The notes under the pieces were generated by a model. It did no database searches. It was given only the letters and a program-made list of their open reading frames with translations, and had not been told where the DNA came from. A stretch of 64,000 bases of DNA, taken from contig NC_134961.1 in NCBI RefSeq assembly GCF_965638725.1, forward strand, positions 620,001 through 684,000, written 5' to 3'. Below are positions 1 to 18,983 of this stretch, in pieces. The DNA comes from Aptenodytes patagonicus. Its lineage: Eukaryota; Chordata; Aves; Sphenisciformes; Spheniscidae. The stretch's first letter is position 1. Every line of letters begins with the position of its first letter. A program made the position numbers and the translations under genes.

Positions 1-3000
1 GAGGAGAAAAGCCATCTCAAGGGCACGTGCTCCCTGCCCTGCTCCACACTGTGGATGAGCTCACTGGAACAAGAGGCGAGCTGACGAAGGAGCTGCGGAA
101 AACACTGGTGCATTGCTCACTCGTTGCTAAAGCAATGGGGGCATCATGAGACTGCATGCAAGAACACGGATCGTTTTACTGCTTCAAGCACAGAAGCAGA
201 GCGAAGATCATGACTGCTCCTTGCGATTACCCATTTTTAGCCCGTTTCATGGGGGCACTAATTCTTCCGCACAAACTGGGCCCTTCTCCAACCTGCTTCC
301 AACTGGTCGGGCATCCACAACGCCAGCACAGTCTCCATAAAGCAAGCAAGAAAGGTTAAAAGGTACCAGTGAAGAGGGATTAGAGAAGGGTATCAGGTGC
401 CACCTTGCAGCATCTCAGCAGCCTCAGCCCCCCAGATGCAGGAGGGGAAATGCAAATGATCCACACCCAGAGCCTTGGAGGAATAAGCAGGGCATTTTCA
501 GAGGATTTTTAACTACAAAACTGCATACCAGTTGCAACAAAGCTGTTAAACGATCTGTGGATGCCTCATGAGGGACTCTGGCTCATAAGGACCAAGGTGG
601 ATTCCACAACAACCTGCTCAATCCTCCACAGAGCACGTGACTGACCCAGCAATAACCACATCAAAAGTCAATAAACGAGAACTGAATATTCACCACTGCA
701 TTTGCAACCAGCTGTGACTCAACAAGGTGGCGTCACTTGGTACAACCTGGTAAAGTAACCGTATTCCTTTTCACAGGCAGGCTGACATACTGGTTAAATT
801 ACAGTCAGAATACCTGTATTTTGTGTTTCTTTCCTCGCACATCATGTCTTTCCTGTGAGGTGGTGTATTTGCTCCAGAACGCAAACCCCCGTCCTTCAAA
901 CCAATACCGACCATGGACGGCAGCTGACCAGAGCCGCAGCAGCTTGCCCAGACACTCGCAGTAAGTCGAGATCTGCTTAAACCAGAGGCTCGGAGGGAAA
1001 GAACATAAAAGCTGACGACAGCCCTCGGTGCTGCACAAGACTCCAGCGGATGGGTAACCTCAGGTAACACTCTCACCACATTTTCCAGCCTTTCAGGGGT
1101 AATCTCTCAGCAGCCAGGAGACTGCCTGCGTGTCAGGCTAACACTCCAGCGCACACATTCAAACATCTAACACAGCCGATGGAAAACTGGCTTCTTCCAG
1201 TCAGGCGGTCGGGAGCAGTACAGGGCTCACAGCAACGGTGTCAAGTTAGAAACAATTAGCAACCATTTAGCCTAAGAACTTTTTGTGCTACTTCCAGCTT
1301 GCTTCCTGAAATCAAATAAAACCATGCACACTCACTTCCAGCCGTCTTCACTGTCAGGTTTTGAGCCAGTCATAGCCAATCTTTCCAGCCCCAAGACAAA
1401 CACAATTAGGACTGCAGGACCAGAAGGGGCAGTGTCCTTCTGAACACACTCCACCTGAAGAAGGGAGGGGGGTTGCCGTCCTAACAGCCCTTACTGTTCT
1501 GGTGTTTAGTAACCTTCCTTGAATCTCCACCTTAGAAGTGTTCATGACCTCTTCTTCTGCCTAGAATGATCTTGAGCTTGAACAGCTCTTCTCCCTTCCT
1601 GAAATCAAGAGGATCCTTGTTAGACAAACCTGAAGAAGGCAAAGAGAAAGGTCTAGCCTAAAGCCAGTATGCTTTCAGAAAGAGCACAAGCAAGTGCAAC
1701 GGAAAATTAATTAACAAGCATCTAATTATATCCAAAGCCGTTAAAGGAAATACCAATATTTTTCTTTAATCTGCTGCTTGAAAGCATTAGTTGTTCAGTT
1801 TTACAAGGGAGGTACCACGCGTGGAACACTCTTTGGCAGCATCTAGGTCAACAGACCCCTTCCAGGGTGCATGTGAACATACAAACCCAACTCACGTGTG
1901 TGACGGGGTTACCTGCGCAAGCACGTTGGCTAAAAACCAATACACCGTTAAATTCTAGTCTGGGTAATTACAACAGTACAGAAACAACAGGATGATGATT
2001 TGAAAGAAGCAGTTTAATGTTCATTGCGTATGGTGGTTATAACTAATCCAGTCCATATCTAAAATCCTGTCGAAGTGTCAAGAGAAATCAGGTGCAACCT
2101 CTAGGCTGTAAGAAAGTTGCCAGCAGGGCCCATGGTACCACAGCTACAGCTCAGCAGGCAGCTCACATCCACCCAGTCGCCCATACTGGGAAAGCCCCCC
2201 AGCCACCCAAGGGACACGCAGAGTCCTGCTGTAACCTAGCAGTGACATTTGCCTTTCCTAGCAGCCCGAGAAACTAGTTCCCACCCCTCTAAAAAAGCAG
2301 GTTAGATTTTCTAAGAAAGCCAACACAGCTGAAGAATTTTTCTGGGCAGGCTTCCCCCTTCCATCTCCTCCACACCACCATTCCTGCTGAAGGCCAACCT
2401 GCAACAAGACAAGGTGTAACGAAGGCAGGACTATTCGAGAAGATCTTGCACCCCCTGCAAACGAAACAGGGGGACCTAGCTACCTCCATCACACAGCCCT
2501 GAGGATGTCACAGCCAGCAAGTCATCGGACACACGCAGAACTCGAGTCTCTGAATGAAAAGGCTACGCTGCTTCTGTACCCGAGAGTGAGGGAACCCAAA
2601 CTGCCGCTCTGCAAAGCCTTTAGCCTACCTGGAAAAGCCCAAGCAGAACAGAAACTTAGAAAAATTTGTAAGCGAATGGATACTGTAGGAGAAAAGAGCA
2701 CCTGAATTTCCCTGATGACTCGTTTTGTGAGAAGAATGAATAAAACTCTTTAAACAAGTTAAACCAGGCCAATCTCAAAAACCAGTCTAAGACAAGGTGA
2801 GTCACGGGCTCATCCCAACTTCACAAAAGCGGCACTGCTGACAACTCTCTAAGTTCTCAGAACGTCCCCCTTTGGAAAACAAATACCCATGTAGGCCACA
2901 TCAGTCCAACGGCTCCCAGGCGAGAACCACTGCCATTTTAAGGAGTTAGAGAAGGTTGTGACGTGGGAATTTTTCCATCCTATATTCCACCAGATCTGAT

Positions 3001-3589
3001 TTTCCTCCCGCGTCGCCACCAAACTCCGCCGTCGCTTCCTCTTTACCAGCAGGAGATGCCCCACTTGCCGCAGACCGACGACTTGCTGCAGTCGCGTTTC
3101 CAGAGCGGAGAGGCGAAGCCTCGCTCACCTACCACGTCCAAAGGGCAGCGACTGAGCCAGGCGGCCGCGGACACTGACGGAGGGACGGGCAGACTACTTC
3201 AGCGTTAGATTCAGGGCGCACGGCCCTCCCGCGTCCTCACGCTTCAGCCAAACAGCGCACCAAGACGGCCTTATACCACAGGTTTAGCCCGAGAAGATAC
3301 GTCCGTCGGCTCCCTCCACCAAGGAGGCCCCGAAGCCGGGCGGGAAGGGCCCCGAGCGGAGCCGGAGCCAGAGCCCGCCCCGGGCCCCGCTCGGCCCCGG
3401 CCGCTGACGGGCACTCCAGCAGCCCCTTCCCCTGGGGACGCCGCGGCCCGGCTGCCCCGGGACCGCCCTCCCCCCCCCCCCCCGCTACGCCTGTCCCCCT
3501 CGGGGCGGCCCGGGGGGCACCGGGCCCGGCGAAGGCCCGTCCCCCTCCCCCGTCCCCGGCGCTGAGGGGAGCGGCCCCGCGGCCCTCAC
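1..3589 (-). other. MGRN1: MGRN1 intron 1 (partial)
   Basis: This stretch lies downstream of the MGRN1 first coding exon on the minus strand and runs off the left edge. I looked for the next MGRN1 exon on the minus strand and found no matching open segment, so the whole stretch is read as intron 1. It is ordinary mixed-composition sequence on the left and becomes very GC-rich from about 3.1 kb as it enters the CpG island around exon 1. It includes a C run near 3471-3482. No RNA gene or recognisable transposon was found. Short open frames in it have no supporting splice sites or homology. Confidence 0.75.
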
Positions 3590-3677
3590 CGGACTTGGGC
3601 GGGTAGCGGTAGGCCGAGTTGGCCTGGATGTCGATGTCCTCCACGCCCGCGATGCGCCGGCTGAGCAGGGAGCCCAT
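3590..3677 (-). CDS. MGRN1: MGRN1 first coding exon (mahogunin RING finger 1, E3 ubiquitin ligase)
   Basis: Mahogunin is a cytosolic and endosomal RING-type E3 ubiquitin ligase; known targets in mammals include TSG101, and it modulates melanocortin receptor signalling. Only the first 29 codons are here. The start ATG is at 3677 reading leftwards, and the exon ends AAG TCC G followed by the consensus donor GTGAGG, so the intron is phase 1. The peptide starts MGSLLSRRIAGVEDIDIQAN and ends AYRYPPKS, which I recognise as the conserved MGRN1 N-terminus. Gly2 followed by Ser6 fits an N-myristoylation signal; that is inference. The RING and the rest lie outside the window to the left. The neighbour UBALD1 is divergent, as in human. 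Confidence 0.93.
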
Positions 3678-4040
3678 GGCGGCCGGGGGACGCAGAGCAG
3701 CGCGGCGGCGGCGAGCGGCCCGCACCCACGGCGGCGGCGGCGGCGCGGGGCACGCCGGGAGAGCGAGTCCTCCCACCCCGCGACTACAACTCCCGTCAGG
3801 CACCGCGGCGGCGCCTACCAACAGCGGCGCGCCGGGGGGGGGGAAGGGAGGGAGGCGCGCGCCCCACGGCCTCCCCCGGAGCGCAACGTGCGCTCTGCCG
3901 GCAGAGGGCGCTGCCACGCGCGGCCCGGGCCGGAGCTGCGGCACCGGGCGGCGGGGGGGGGCGGCGCGGGGGCAGCCCGCACGGGGTGTGCACGGGGAGT
4001 ACCCGGGGATACCCCTTGGATGGGGAGACCCTTGGGAGTT
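3678..4040 (-). promoter_or_regulatory. MGRN1: MGRN1 5' leader and CpG-island promoter
   Basis: This is very GC- and CpG-rich sequence directly upstream of the MGRN1 start, with no TATA box. At 3783-3794 it contains ACTACAACTCCC, a match to the ACTACA-type element bound by ZNF143/THAP11 in many housekeeping promoters. A G run occurs at about 3835-3843. The transcription start is not visible in the sequence; it is inferred to lie in the first few hundred bases upstream of the ATG. The minisatellite begins at the far edge of this promoter. Confidence 0.6.
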
Positions 4041-5622
4041 TGCACAGGGATGCACAGGGGGGATTGCTCAGGGACACGGGATGCACAGGGGGGATGGCCA
4101 GGGACACAGCCTGCACAGGGGGGGTGCACAGGGACACAGCCTGCACAGGGGGGGTGCACAGGGGGACAGGCTGCACAGGGGGGGTGCACAGGGGGACAGC
4201 CTGCACAGGAGGGGGATGCACAGGGACACAGCCTGCACAGGGGGGGTGCACAGGGGGACAGCCTGCACAGGGGGGGTGCACAGGGACACAGCCTGCACGG
4301 GGGGGTGCACAGGGGGACAGCCTGCACAGGGGGGGTGCACAGGGACACAGCCTGCACGGGGGGGTGCACAGGGGGACAGCCTGCACAGGAGGGGGATGCA
4401 CAGGGACACAGCCTGCACAGGGGGGGTGCACAGGGACACAGCCTGCACAGGGGGGGTGCACAGGGGGACAGGCTGCACAGGGGGGGTGCACAGGGACACA
4501 GCCTGCACGGGGGGGTGCACAGGGGGACAGCCTGCACAGGAGGGGGATGCACAGGGACACAGCCTGCACAGGGGGGGTGCACAGGGGGACAGCCTGCACA
4601 GGGGGGGTGCACAGGGACACAGCCTGCACGGGGGGGTGCACAGGGGGACAGCCTGCACAGGGGGGGTGCACAGGGACACAGCCTGCACGTGGGGGGTGCA
4701 CAGGGACACAGCCTGCACGGGGGGGGTGCACAGGGGGACAGCCTGCACAGGGGGGGTGCACAGGGGGACAGCCTGCACAGGGGGGATGCACAGGGACACA
4801 GCCTGCACATGGGGGGTGCACAGGGGGACAGCCTGCACAGGGGGGATGCACAGGGACACAGGCTGCACAGGGGGGATGCACAGGGACACAGGCTGCACGG
4901 GAGGGGGGTGCACAGGGGGACAGCCTGCACGGGGGGGGGTGCACAGGGACACAGCCTGCACAGGGGGGATGCACAGGGACACAGGCTGCACAGGGGGGGT
5001 GCACAGGGGGACAGCCTGCACAGGGGGGATGCACAGGGACACAGGCTGCACAGGGGGGATGCACAGGGACACAGGCTGCACGGGAGGGGGGTGCACAGGG
5101 GGACAGCCTGCACGGGGGGGGGTGCACAGGGACACAGCCTGCACAGGGGGGATGCACAGGGACACAGGCTGCACAGGGGGGGTGCACAGGGGGACAGGCT
5201 GCACAGGGGGGGTGCACAGGGACACAGCCTGCACGGGGGGGGTGCACAGGGACACAGCCTGCACGGGGGGGATGCACAGGGACACAGGCTGCACGGGAGG
5301 GGGGTGCACAGGGACACAGCCTGCACAGGGGGGATGCACAGGGACACAGGCTGCACGGGAGGGGGGTGCACAGGGACACAGCCTGCACAGGGGGGGTGCA
5401 CAGGGGGACAGCCTGCACAGGGGGGATGCACAGGGACACAGCCTGCACGGGGGGGGGGTGCACAGGGACACAGCCTGCACAGGGGGGATGCACAGGGACA
5501 CAGGCTGCACAGGGGGGGTGCACAGGGACACAGCCTGCACGGGGGGGTGCACAGGAGGGATGCACCGGGACACAGGCTGCACAGGGGGGGTGCACAGGGA
5601 CACAGGCTGCACAGGGATGCAC
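4041..5622. repeat. G-rich 30-bp minisatellite, about 52 copies
   Basis: A tandem array of a 30-bp unit. In each unit a run of five to nine G is followed by TGCACAGGGACACAGCCTGC and ACA, or by a variant carrying CAGGGGGACAG in the middle. Units differ at a few fixed sites: GTGCA or ATGCA after the G run, AGCCTG or AGGCTG, CACAGG or CACGGG. Marked variants recur: CTGCACAGGAGGGGGATGCA at 4201, 4381 and 4532, and CTGCACGGGAGG at 4893 and 5076. This indicates a higher-order unit of about six repeats (180-183 bp). The array ends on both sides in TGCACAGGGATGCAC. The plus strand is G-rich with at least one long G run per unit, so quadruplex formation is likely. It begins about 360 bp upstream of the MGRN1 start codon. 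Because the unit is exactly ten codons, several frames on both strands stay open throughout; these are not genes. Confidence 0.97.
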
Positions 5623-8600
5623 CTTGCAAAAGGTGCAAAGGCAAAGCAGGGAGAAGGAATTACGCTGAGGGTGCCCGGCCGGGGCAGCTCAGCCCCAGCA
5701 GGCTGTTTTGCTCAGCCCAGGGAATGAGTAACCTGCTGGTAGTTGTTTTGCAGAAGAGCTTCGTGCAGCAGCACCACAATCATCCCCACCAGCCTCCTTT
5801 CCCGCCGGCTGGTGGGGACCAGGACGTGGTGCCGGCGGTGCGTCCCCCCAGGCGCAGCTGGTCCGTGCTGGGGTGGGGGTGTGCGGGGAGCCTGCAGACC
5901 GTGTGGGCCAGCTGGGGTAGCCGTGCACCTCCCGGGAAGTTTGGCATGGGGATTCATTATCTGGGATAGTTCTCAGAAGTGGTACCTGCTAATGACTGAG
6001 GCTCACTGCCAGCAGGAGAGGAAGACGATAGGCCTCCCCGGCTGCAGGTCCATGCGATGTTCACATGGGGAAACCTCTCCTGGCTTCCTCCTCCCGCAGA
6101 TAATCCACGCAGGAAAGTGAATGGAGGGAGGTGTCTGAGGTTCGGACATGAGAGCGGGGAACGACTGAAGGCTGTCTTGCATGCATGACGCAACAGCCAG
6201 GAAGATGGCGTGGAGGAAGAGGCACGAAAGAGCCCCCACCAACATCCCAACACTGAACCCTGTCCCCTCCGGCACCGAGGTCTTGCAAAGGTGCAGGGAA
6301 GAGCCCCCCAGGCTCCCCTTGTTAAGGGAAGCACCTTCCTGCACGTGCGCTACAGACGGGCCCACGCTGCAAAGGAACCGGGGACCCAAATTCCCAACGG
6401 CGGTGTTGGGGATCCCCGGGAGACACGAGGGAGCTGAGGTGGCACGTGTGATATCTCTTAAATTGGCCTCGGGAGCAGGAGACTGGCACGGGAAGAGGGC
6501 TGGGGTGCAGGGAGACAGGACACGGCAGAAAGCCAAGCCTGCCAGCACGGGAGGATTTTGTGATAGTGAGCGGGCGGCGGGTGGAATTTGCTGGCCGTAA
6601 ACACAAACTAAAACACGCCCGGCAGGAATAAACAAACAAACCCGCAGGGAAACGTGCTTCCGGCTAGTTATTACCCTCGCAGTTGTTGTGGCCACCCCGA
6701 GCACAGCAGCTCTGCGCCAGCGGGGCCGTGTGAGGCATGGGCTGCGGGGGGAACGGGTGCTGGGGGTGAGGGCAGAGCAGGACCAGACCTCGCTCTGCTG
6801 CATCCCATGGCGCGACAGGGCTGGGAAGGACAGGGAAAAGCCAGGGAACTAGCAACGGCCACGTCCTACCGGCAAACCACGAGAGCCAGGCACCCTGCAC
6901 CTGGCACCGGGGAGACCTGGGCTCTGCCTTGGCAATAACGGTGCCTGGGCGCTGCCCGCTGCCAGGGATCGAGGGATCCTGCTGGCACCCGGAGTGATGG
7001 TGCCTCTTGCTCAACCAGCCTCTCCGTGCAAGAAGTTTCTCGTGACAGAAATTGCACGGAGAGGGAGGGATGGAGTCTGCTGAGCGGGAAAGCAATGCCC
7101 GGCCCACGTGCCCTGTCCCAGAGCGTGTCCCAGCTGCTCCCTGCCTGCACGGGGAGCTCGGAGACGCTCCTCGGTGCTGGGAACAAGCACCCGGGCAGTG
7201 CCCTGGCAGCAGCAGGCTGATGCAAACAGCTCATGGTGCCACCAGGAGCCCCAGACCAAGCAGGGTGAACCCATAACCCCCCACAGCCTCACCCTGCACG
7301 CCAGCAGCCGACTTGGGGCTCGGCGCGGGAGCAGACCCGGCACAGCAAGGCTCAGCGGCTCCGTCTCCCCCGTGCCGTGCTGGGAACTGGTTGCCAACCG
7401 GCAGCCAGCTGGCCGCAAGCACGGGGGCAAAGCAGAGCCATGTTCGCGACAGGGCGAGGAAGGGAATTTGCACAGGGACAGAAGACAAGGGTCGCTCTCC
7501 CCTCCTGCGTCCCGAGCACCAAGAGCATCCTCTGCCCTTCCCCAGCCCAAGGAAGCGCCCGGTCTCCATCCCCTCTTGGCAGGCAACTGCCCCAAAGCTG
7601 TCCCCCGAGCTTTTTTGGGGACAGAACCAGCCACCTTCCTTCTGCAGCCATCCGTGCTGCTCACTGGGAACCCGGCACCGTACAGGTTAAGCGGGGAAGC
7701 CAAGGGGAGAGCCGGCGTCCCAGCAAGCAGCGGGGCACTGGCACTGCCGAGCACCGGGGCCGCCCGGGGAAGCGGCTGCGGTGGGAGGTTTTTGTTCATG
7801 CAAAACCTCCACCAGTGGGAAGGTCCCTCCCGGGCCACACAGCTCTCCGGAGCTCGGAGGAAGCAGTTGGGCCCCTGGGGGGGTTATTGTCATCTGGGAG
7901 GGCAGGGGCCTTTGCTGGAGAATCTCTCCCCCGGGGCCCCGCTCGGTGAGACGTATGTGACAAACTACAATAGCAGCAGCGTGCCAGGGACGGGCTCAGC
8001 CCTTCCGCTCCGAACCCCCGGGCCCAGAGCGAGCAGAGCTGAAGGGCAGCACCTCCAGCGGACGGCGGTGCCTTTACCCCCGCCCAGCCCGGGGGACGCG
8101 GGCGCTGGCACACACAAAGGCAGGATATTGCACCACTCGCCTCCTCCGTCCCGTCCCTCGCAGGAGCCACTGCCAGCAGCACCGGGAAGGAGAGCGGGCG
8201 ACTTGGGGACGGAGCTGCTGCCAGCAGCGGGGCAGGGAGCCGGGCTGCCCTGCCAGCCCGCACGTGGGGACCCAGCAGCACCACAGCCACGTCCCATGGG
8301 CCAGAGGAGCGGCAGCCCCCCAGCCTGCGGCACCACGGTGGCTGCAAGAAGCGGCGATAGCCCCACAAACCCTGGTGGTGCCACCAGGCGTGGGTTTTGC
8401 ACCTTCACCCTTTGCCTCCAGGCTCCCGAGCCCGTATTTCCCCCCCGGTGTGGTGCTGCCAGCCCTGGGCCCTGCACCATGCTGAGGATAGAAAGGGAAG
8501 AAGGCCACGAAAGCTGGAGGCCCTCCCTGACATCCCCAAAGGGATGAAAACACTCCCATGAGGTACGAGGGAGCCTGAAACCTCATTGTGTGGAGTGAGA

Positions 8601-10200
8601 GCAGCCAAGCTGGGGAGGACCAGGGCGAAAATGGGCCAGGGCTCCTGCCCCCCGGACGCTGCAGAGCCCCAGGGGTGGTGAGGAGGCCTCGGCTCCTGCG
8701 CCGCCTTCCAGCTCGGCCGTCTTTCCTGCTGGGCAAAATCCATCCAGGAAAAGGTGAGCCTGGAGCCATTCTCCAGCACAACCCGGAGAGGAGCAGCAGG
8801 ACAGAGGAGGGATCCTTCGGCTGTGAGCCCACCTCCTCTGCCGGCTCTCAGGGCTCCCTACTGCTCGTTTGCACGCTCACCGTCACCTCAAGTCGTGTCA
8901 CTATGTCCCAGACCCAGCTGGCATCCACTACATTGCTCCTTCCCGCAAAAAAACCTGGATGAAAAAGGGAGTTCTGAAGCTGGACACGTTTCACACGCGT
9001 TTCTCCAGCTACCGCGACCTGCCCTTCAGGAGTCTCCTTGGACATCTCTGCCAGGGAGGCAGCTACAAGCACGCCCGTGTAAACAAGGAAGTATGTTTGT
9101 CTGCAAACCTTCCACTCACCAGAGCAGCTCATCCAAAGTCCAGCTGCTCAGGGGTTTATTACCCAGTGAAGCAAGCGGCTTTGTCTCAGTTGTCGCCTCC
9201 CCGGTGCTGCCGCTTCGTTTGTCGGGTACTTGTAATTACAACAACAAGGTTCAAGAACCCTGGAGACTACACGAAGAGTTATTCCTCACCAGAAGGAGTG
9301 GTGAGCCCACGAACTTTGCCTCCCTAAATGCTGCCCTGCTCCAAAGGGCTCGCAACCCTCCCCGAAAGCCCTGCTGGGCTGGGGCCAACCCTTAAAAAAC
9401 AAGACTGCAAGGTTTATAAAAATGTCTGGGTCTCTCCGATTAAAATAATCCTTCAGGAGATTTGTTTTCCCAGCTGTATTTACACCTTGCCGGCTACAGA
9501 TGTCCTCTTGCTGCTTCCCTCTTGGGGTCATCTCAACCTTGTAAAAAGGACTGGTCACCTCTTCACGCATCCCACTGCCACCATCGTGCAGCTGCGCTCT
9601 CACTCCGATTTGGGCAGCGACATACATACAAGGAGGAGGAATCCCCTTGGCCTCGGCATCCTCCAAGGCCTGGAGTAACTCTGCGTGGTTGCTAAGGGAG
9701 TCGTGGAAGACTTACCAGGTGGTCAGATTTGGACAATACTGGGGCAATTTGTGTCTGAGCAGCGGAGGTTGCAAACCCCTCAGGTTGCAAACGCGTGACC
9801 TGCCTGAGCTTCAGCCATTAATCCTCACGGCTCAGAAATATCTGCAGCCCTACGCGAAACGCCAGCCAGGGTCAGAGGTGTTAGCGAACAAACCGCTCGC
9901 GGCGAGGCCAAGCCCCAACACAAATTGCAGGGAAGAGCCCCAAATCCCTCAGGAAAGGCGGAGGAGGCCGGGGGGCCTTCGCAAGCCCTGCGGAGCCAGC
10001 GGTTCGTCTCGCCCCGCTTTCCCCCTGCTTTATTAGCTCCCCGCCACTCAACCGCGTGTCCGTGCCTGCTTATCGTTTCCCGGTACTTAGCAACACCATT
10101 GTGTCCCCCGCGGGCGCTGCCCTGGCTGCGTGCTTTCATCTGCTATGGCAATGCCCCGCTCTCAAAGGATCCTTTCATGCTGCTGGGAGCCCCCCGGGCT
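5623..10200. other. Intergenic sequence between MGRN1 and UBALD1
   Basis: This is GC-rich unique sequence with no supportable gene. The longest open frame (7108-8547, plus) has low-complexity Pro/Gly/Ala/Arg composition, no recognisable domain, and overlaps equally open frames on the other strand, as expected for GC-rich non-coding DNA. No tRNA, microsatellite of note or recognisable transposon was seen. Upstream regulatory elements or a non-coding RNA cannot be excluded by eye. Confidence 0.6.
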
Positions 10201-11056
10201 CCTTCCAGAACTTTCCCCCGCTGCCGGCTCTCCATCTCGGCAGCCACGTCGGCGGGGCGCGGGGATGCGCTCCGGCCCAGGGAGCGGGCCTGGGGGGGGG
10301 GGGAACTGGGCAACCCCCCCCCGTCCTTTATAAGCACTGCCGGGGAGCCCCGCGCCAGGCCCGGGGCCAAGGGGCCGCCGTCCCCCCCTCACCTCAGCCC
10401 CCGGGGTTGTGAGGCGAGCCGCCAGGCAAGGGGCCGCCGACAGGCCCCCGCGGGCCGGGGAGGGGGGGGGGGGGGGCACCGCAGGGCCTGCAGAGGACCC
10501 CCGCCGCCCGGTTAAACATTACCCGCGGGCCGGGCGCCACCGCCCGCCGGGGCCAAAGGGCGGCAGCGGCGGCCCCGCCGCGGCCGTTCCCGTTCCCGTT
10601 CCCGCGCCCCCGCCCCGCGCGCCGCGGCCGCTCCCCGCACGTCAACAGGAAACCGCACGCGGCCGACTGTAAACACCGCCCGCGCCCCCCCCCGCCCACG
10701 TGACCCGCCCCAGCCCCGGCCCGCCCCCGCCGCCCTCTGATTGGGGGCAGCGGCGTTGTTGACCATATACGGTCAGGTACTACCAAGCCGCGGGCGGCGG
10801 TTGGCCGGCCTGGCGCGTCACTCAAGGCGCGCCGGCGCCCGGCGGCCGCTCCGCAAACAAAGCGGGGGCTGCCGGGAGTTGTAGTCCGGGCGGAGCCAAG
10901 GCGGCGCGGCGGCGGAGCGGGCGGAAACTACATCTCCCAGCGTCACCCCCGCGCCCCGCCCCTCCCCGCCCCGCCCCTGGCGGCCGTCGGCGGGGCTCGC
11001 CGGGCGCCGTGAGTCAGTGCCCAGTAAACATTGGCGTGAGCCGCGCCGGCTCCGCC

Positions 11057-11074
11057 ATGGTGGCGGCGCCGTGA
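11057..11074 (+). CDS. Short upstream ORF in the UBALD1 leader
   Basis: ATG GTG GCG GCG CCG TGA encodes the pentapeptide MVAAP. The ATG has A/G-rich Kozak context (GCC before, G at +4), stronger than many main starts. It ends 81 bases before the UBALD1 ATG, so reinitiation would be possible. If transcription starts upstream of it, it should lower or tune UBALD1 translation. Whether it lies in the mRNA depends on the unmapped start site. Confidence 0.4.
   Translation: MVAAP

Positions 11075-18983
<7,909 letters not shown>

Noticed and set aside
4041-5622. CRISPR-like regular repeat array
   Set aside because: The units are contiguous with no unique spacers, and this is a vertebrate genome.
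3619-5969. Very long open frames (500-700 aa, several frames on both strands) across the minisatellite
   Set aside because: The 30-bp unit equals ten codons and has no stop in these frames, so openness is automatic. Peptides are monotonous repeats, frames overlap on both strands, and there are no start or splice signals or homology.
7108-8547. 479-aa plus-strand open frame
   Set aside because: Low-complexity Pro/Ala/Gly/Arg peptide with no domain. Equally open frames exist on the opposite strand, which is typical of GC-rich non-coding DNA.
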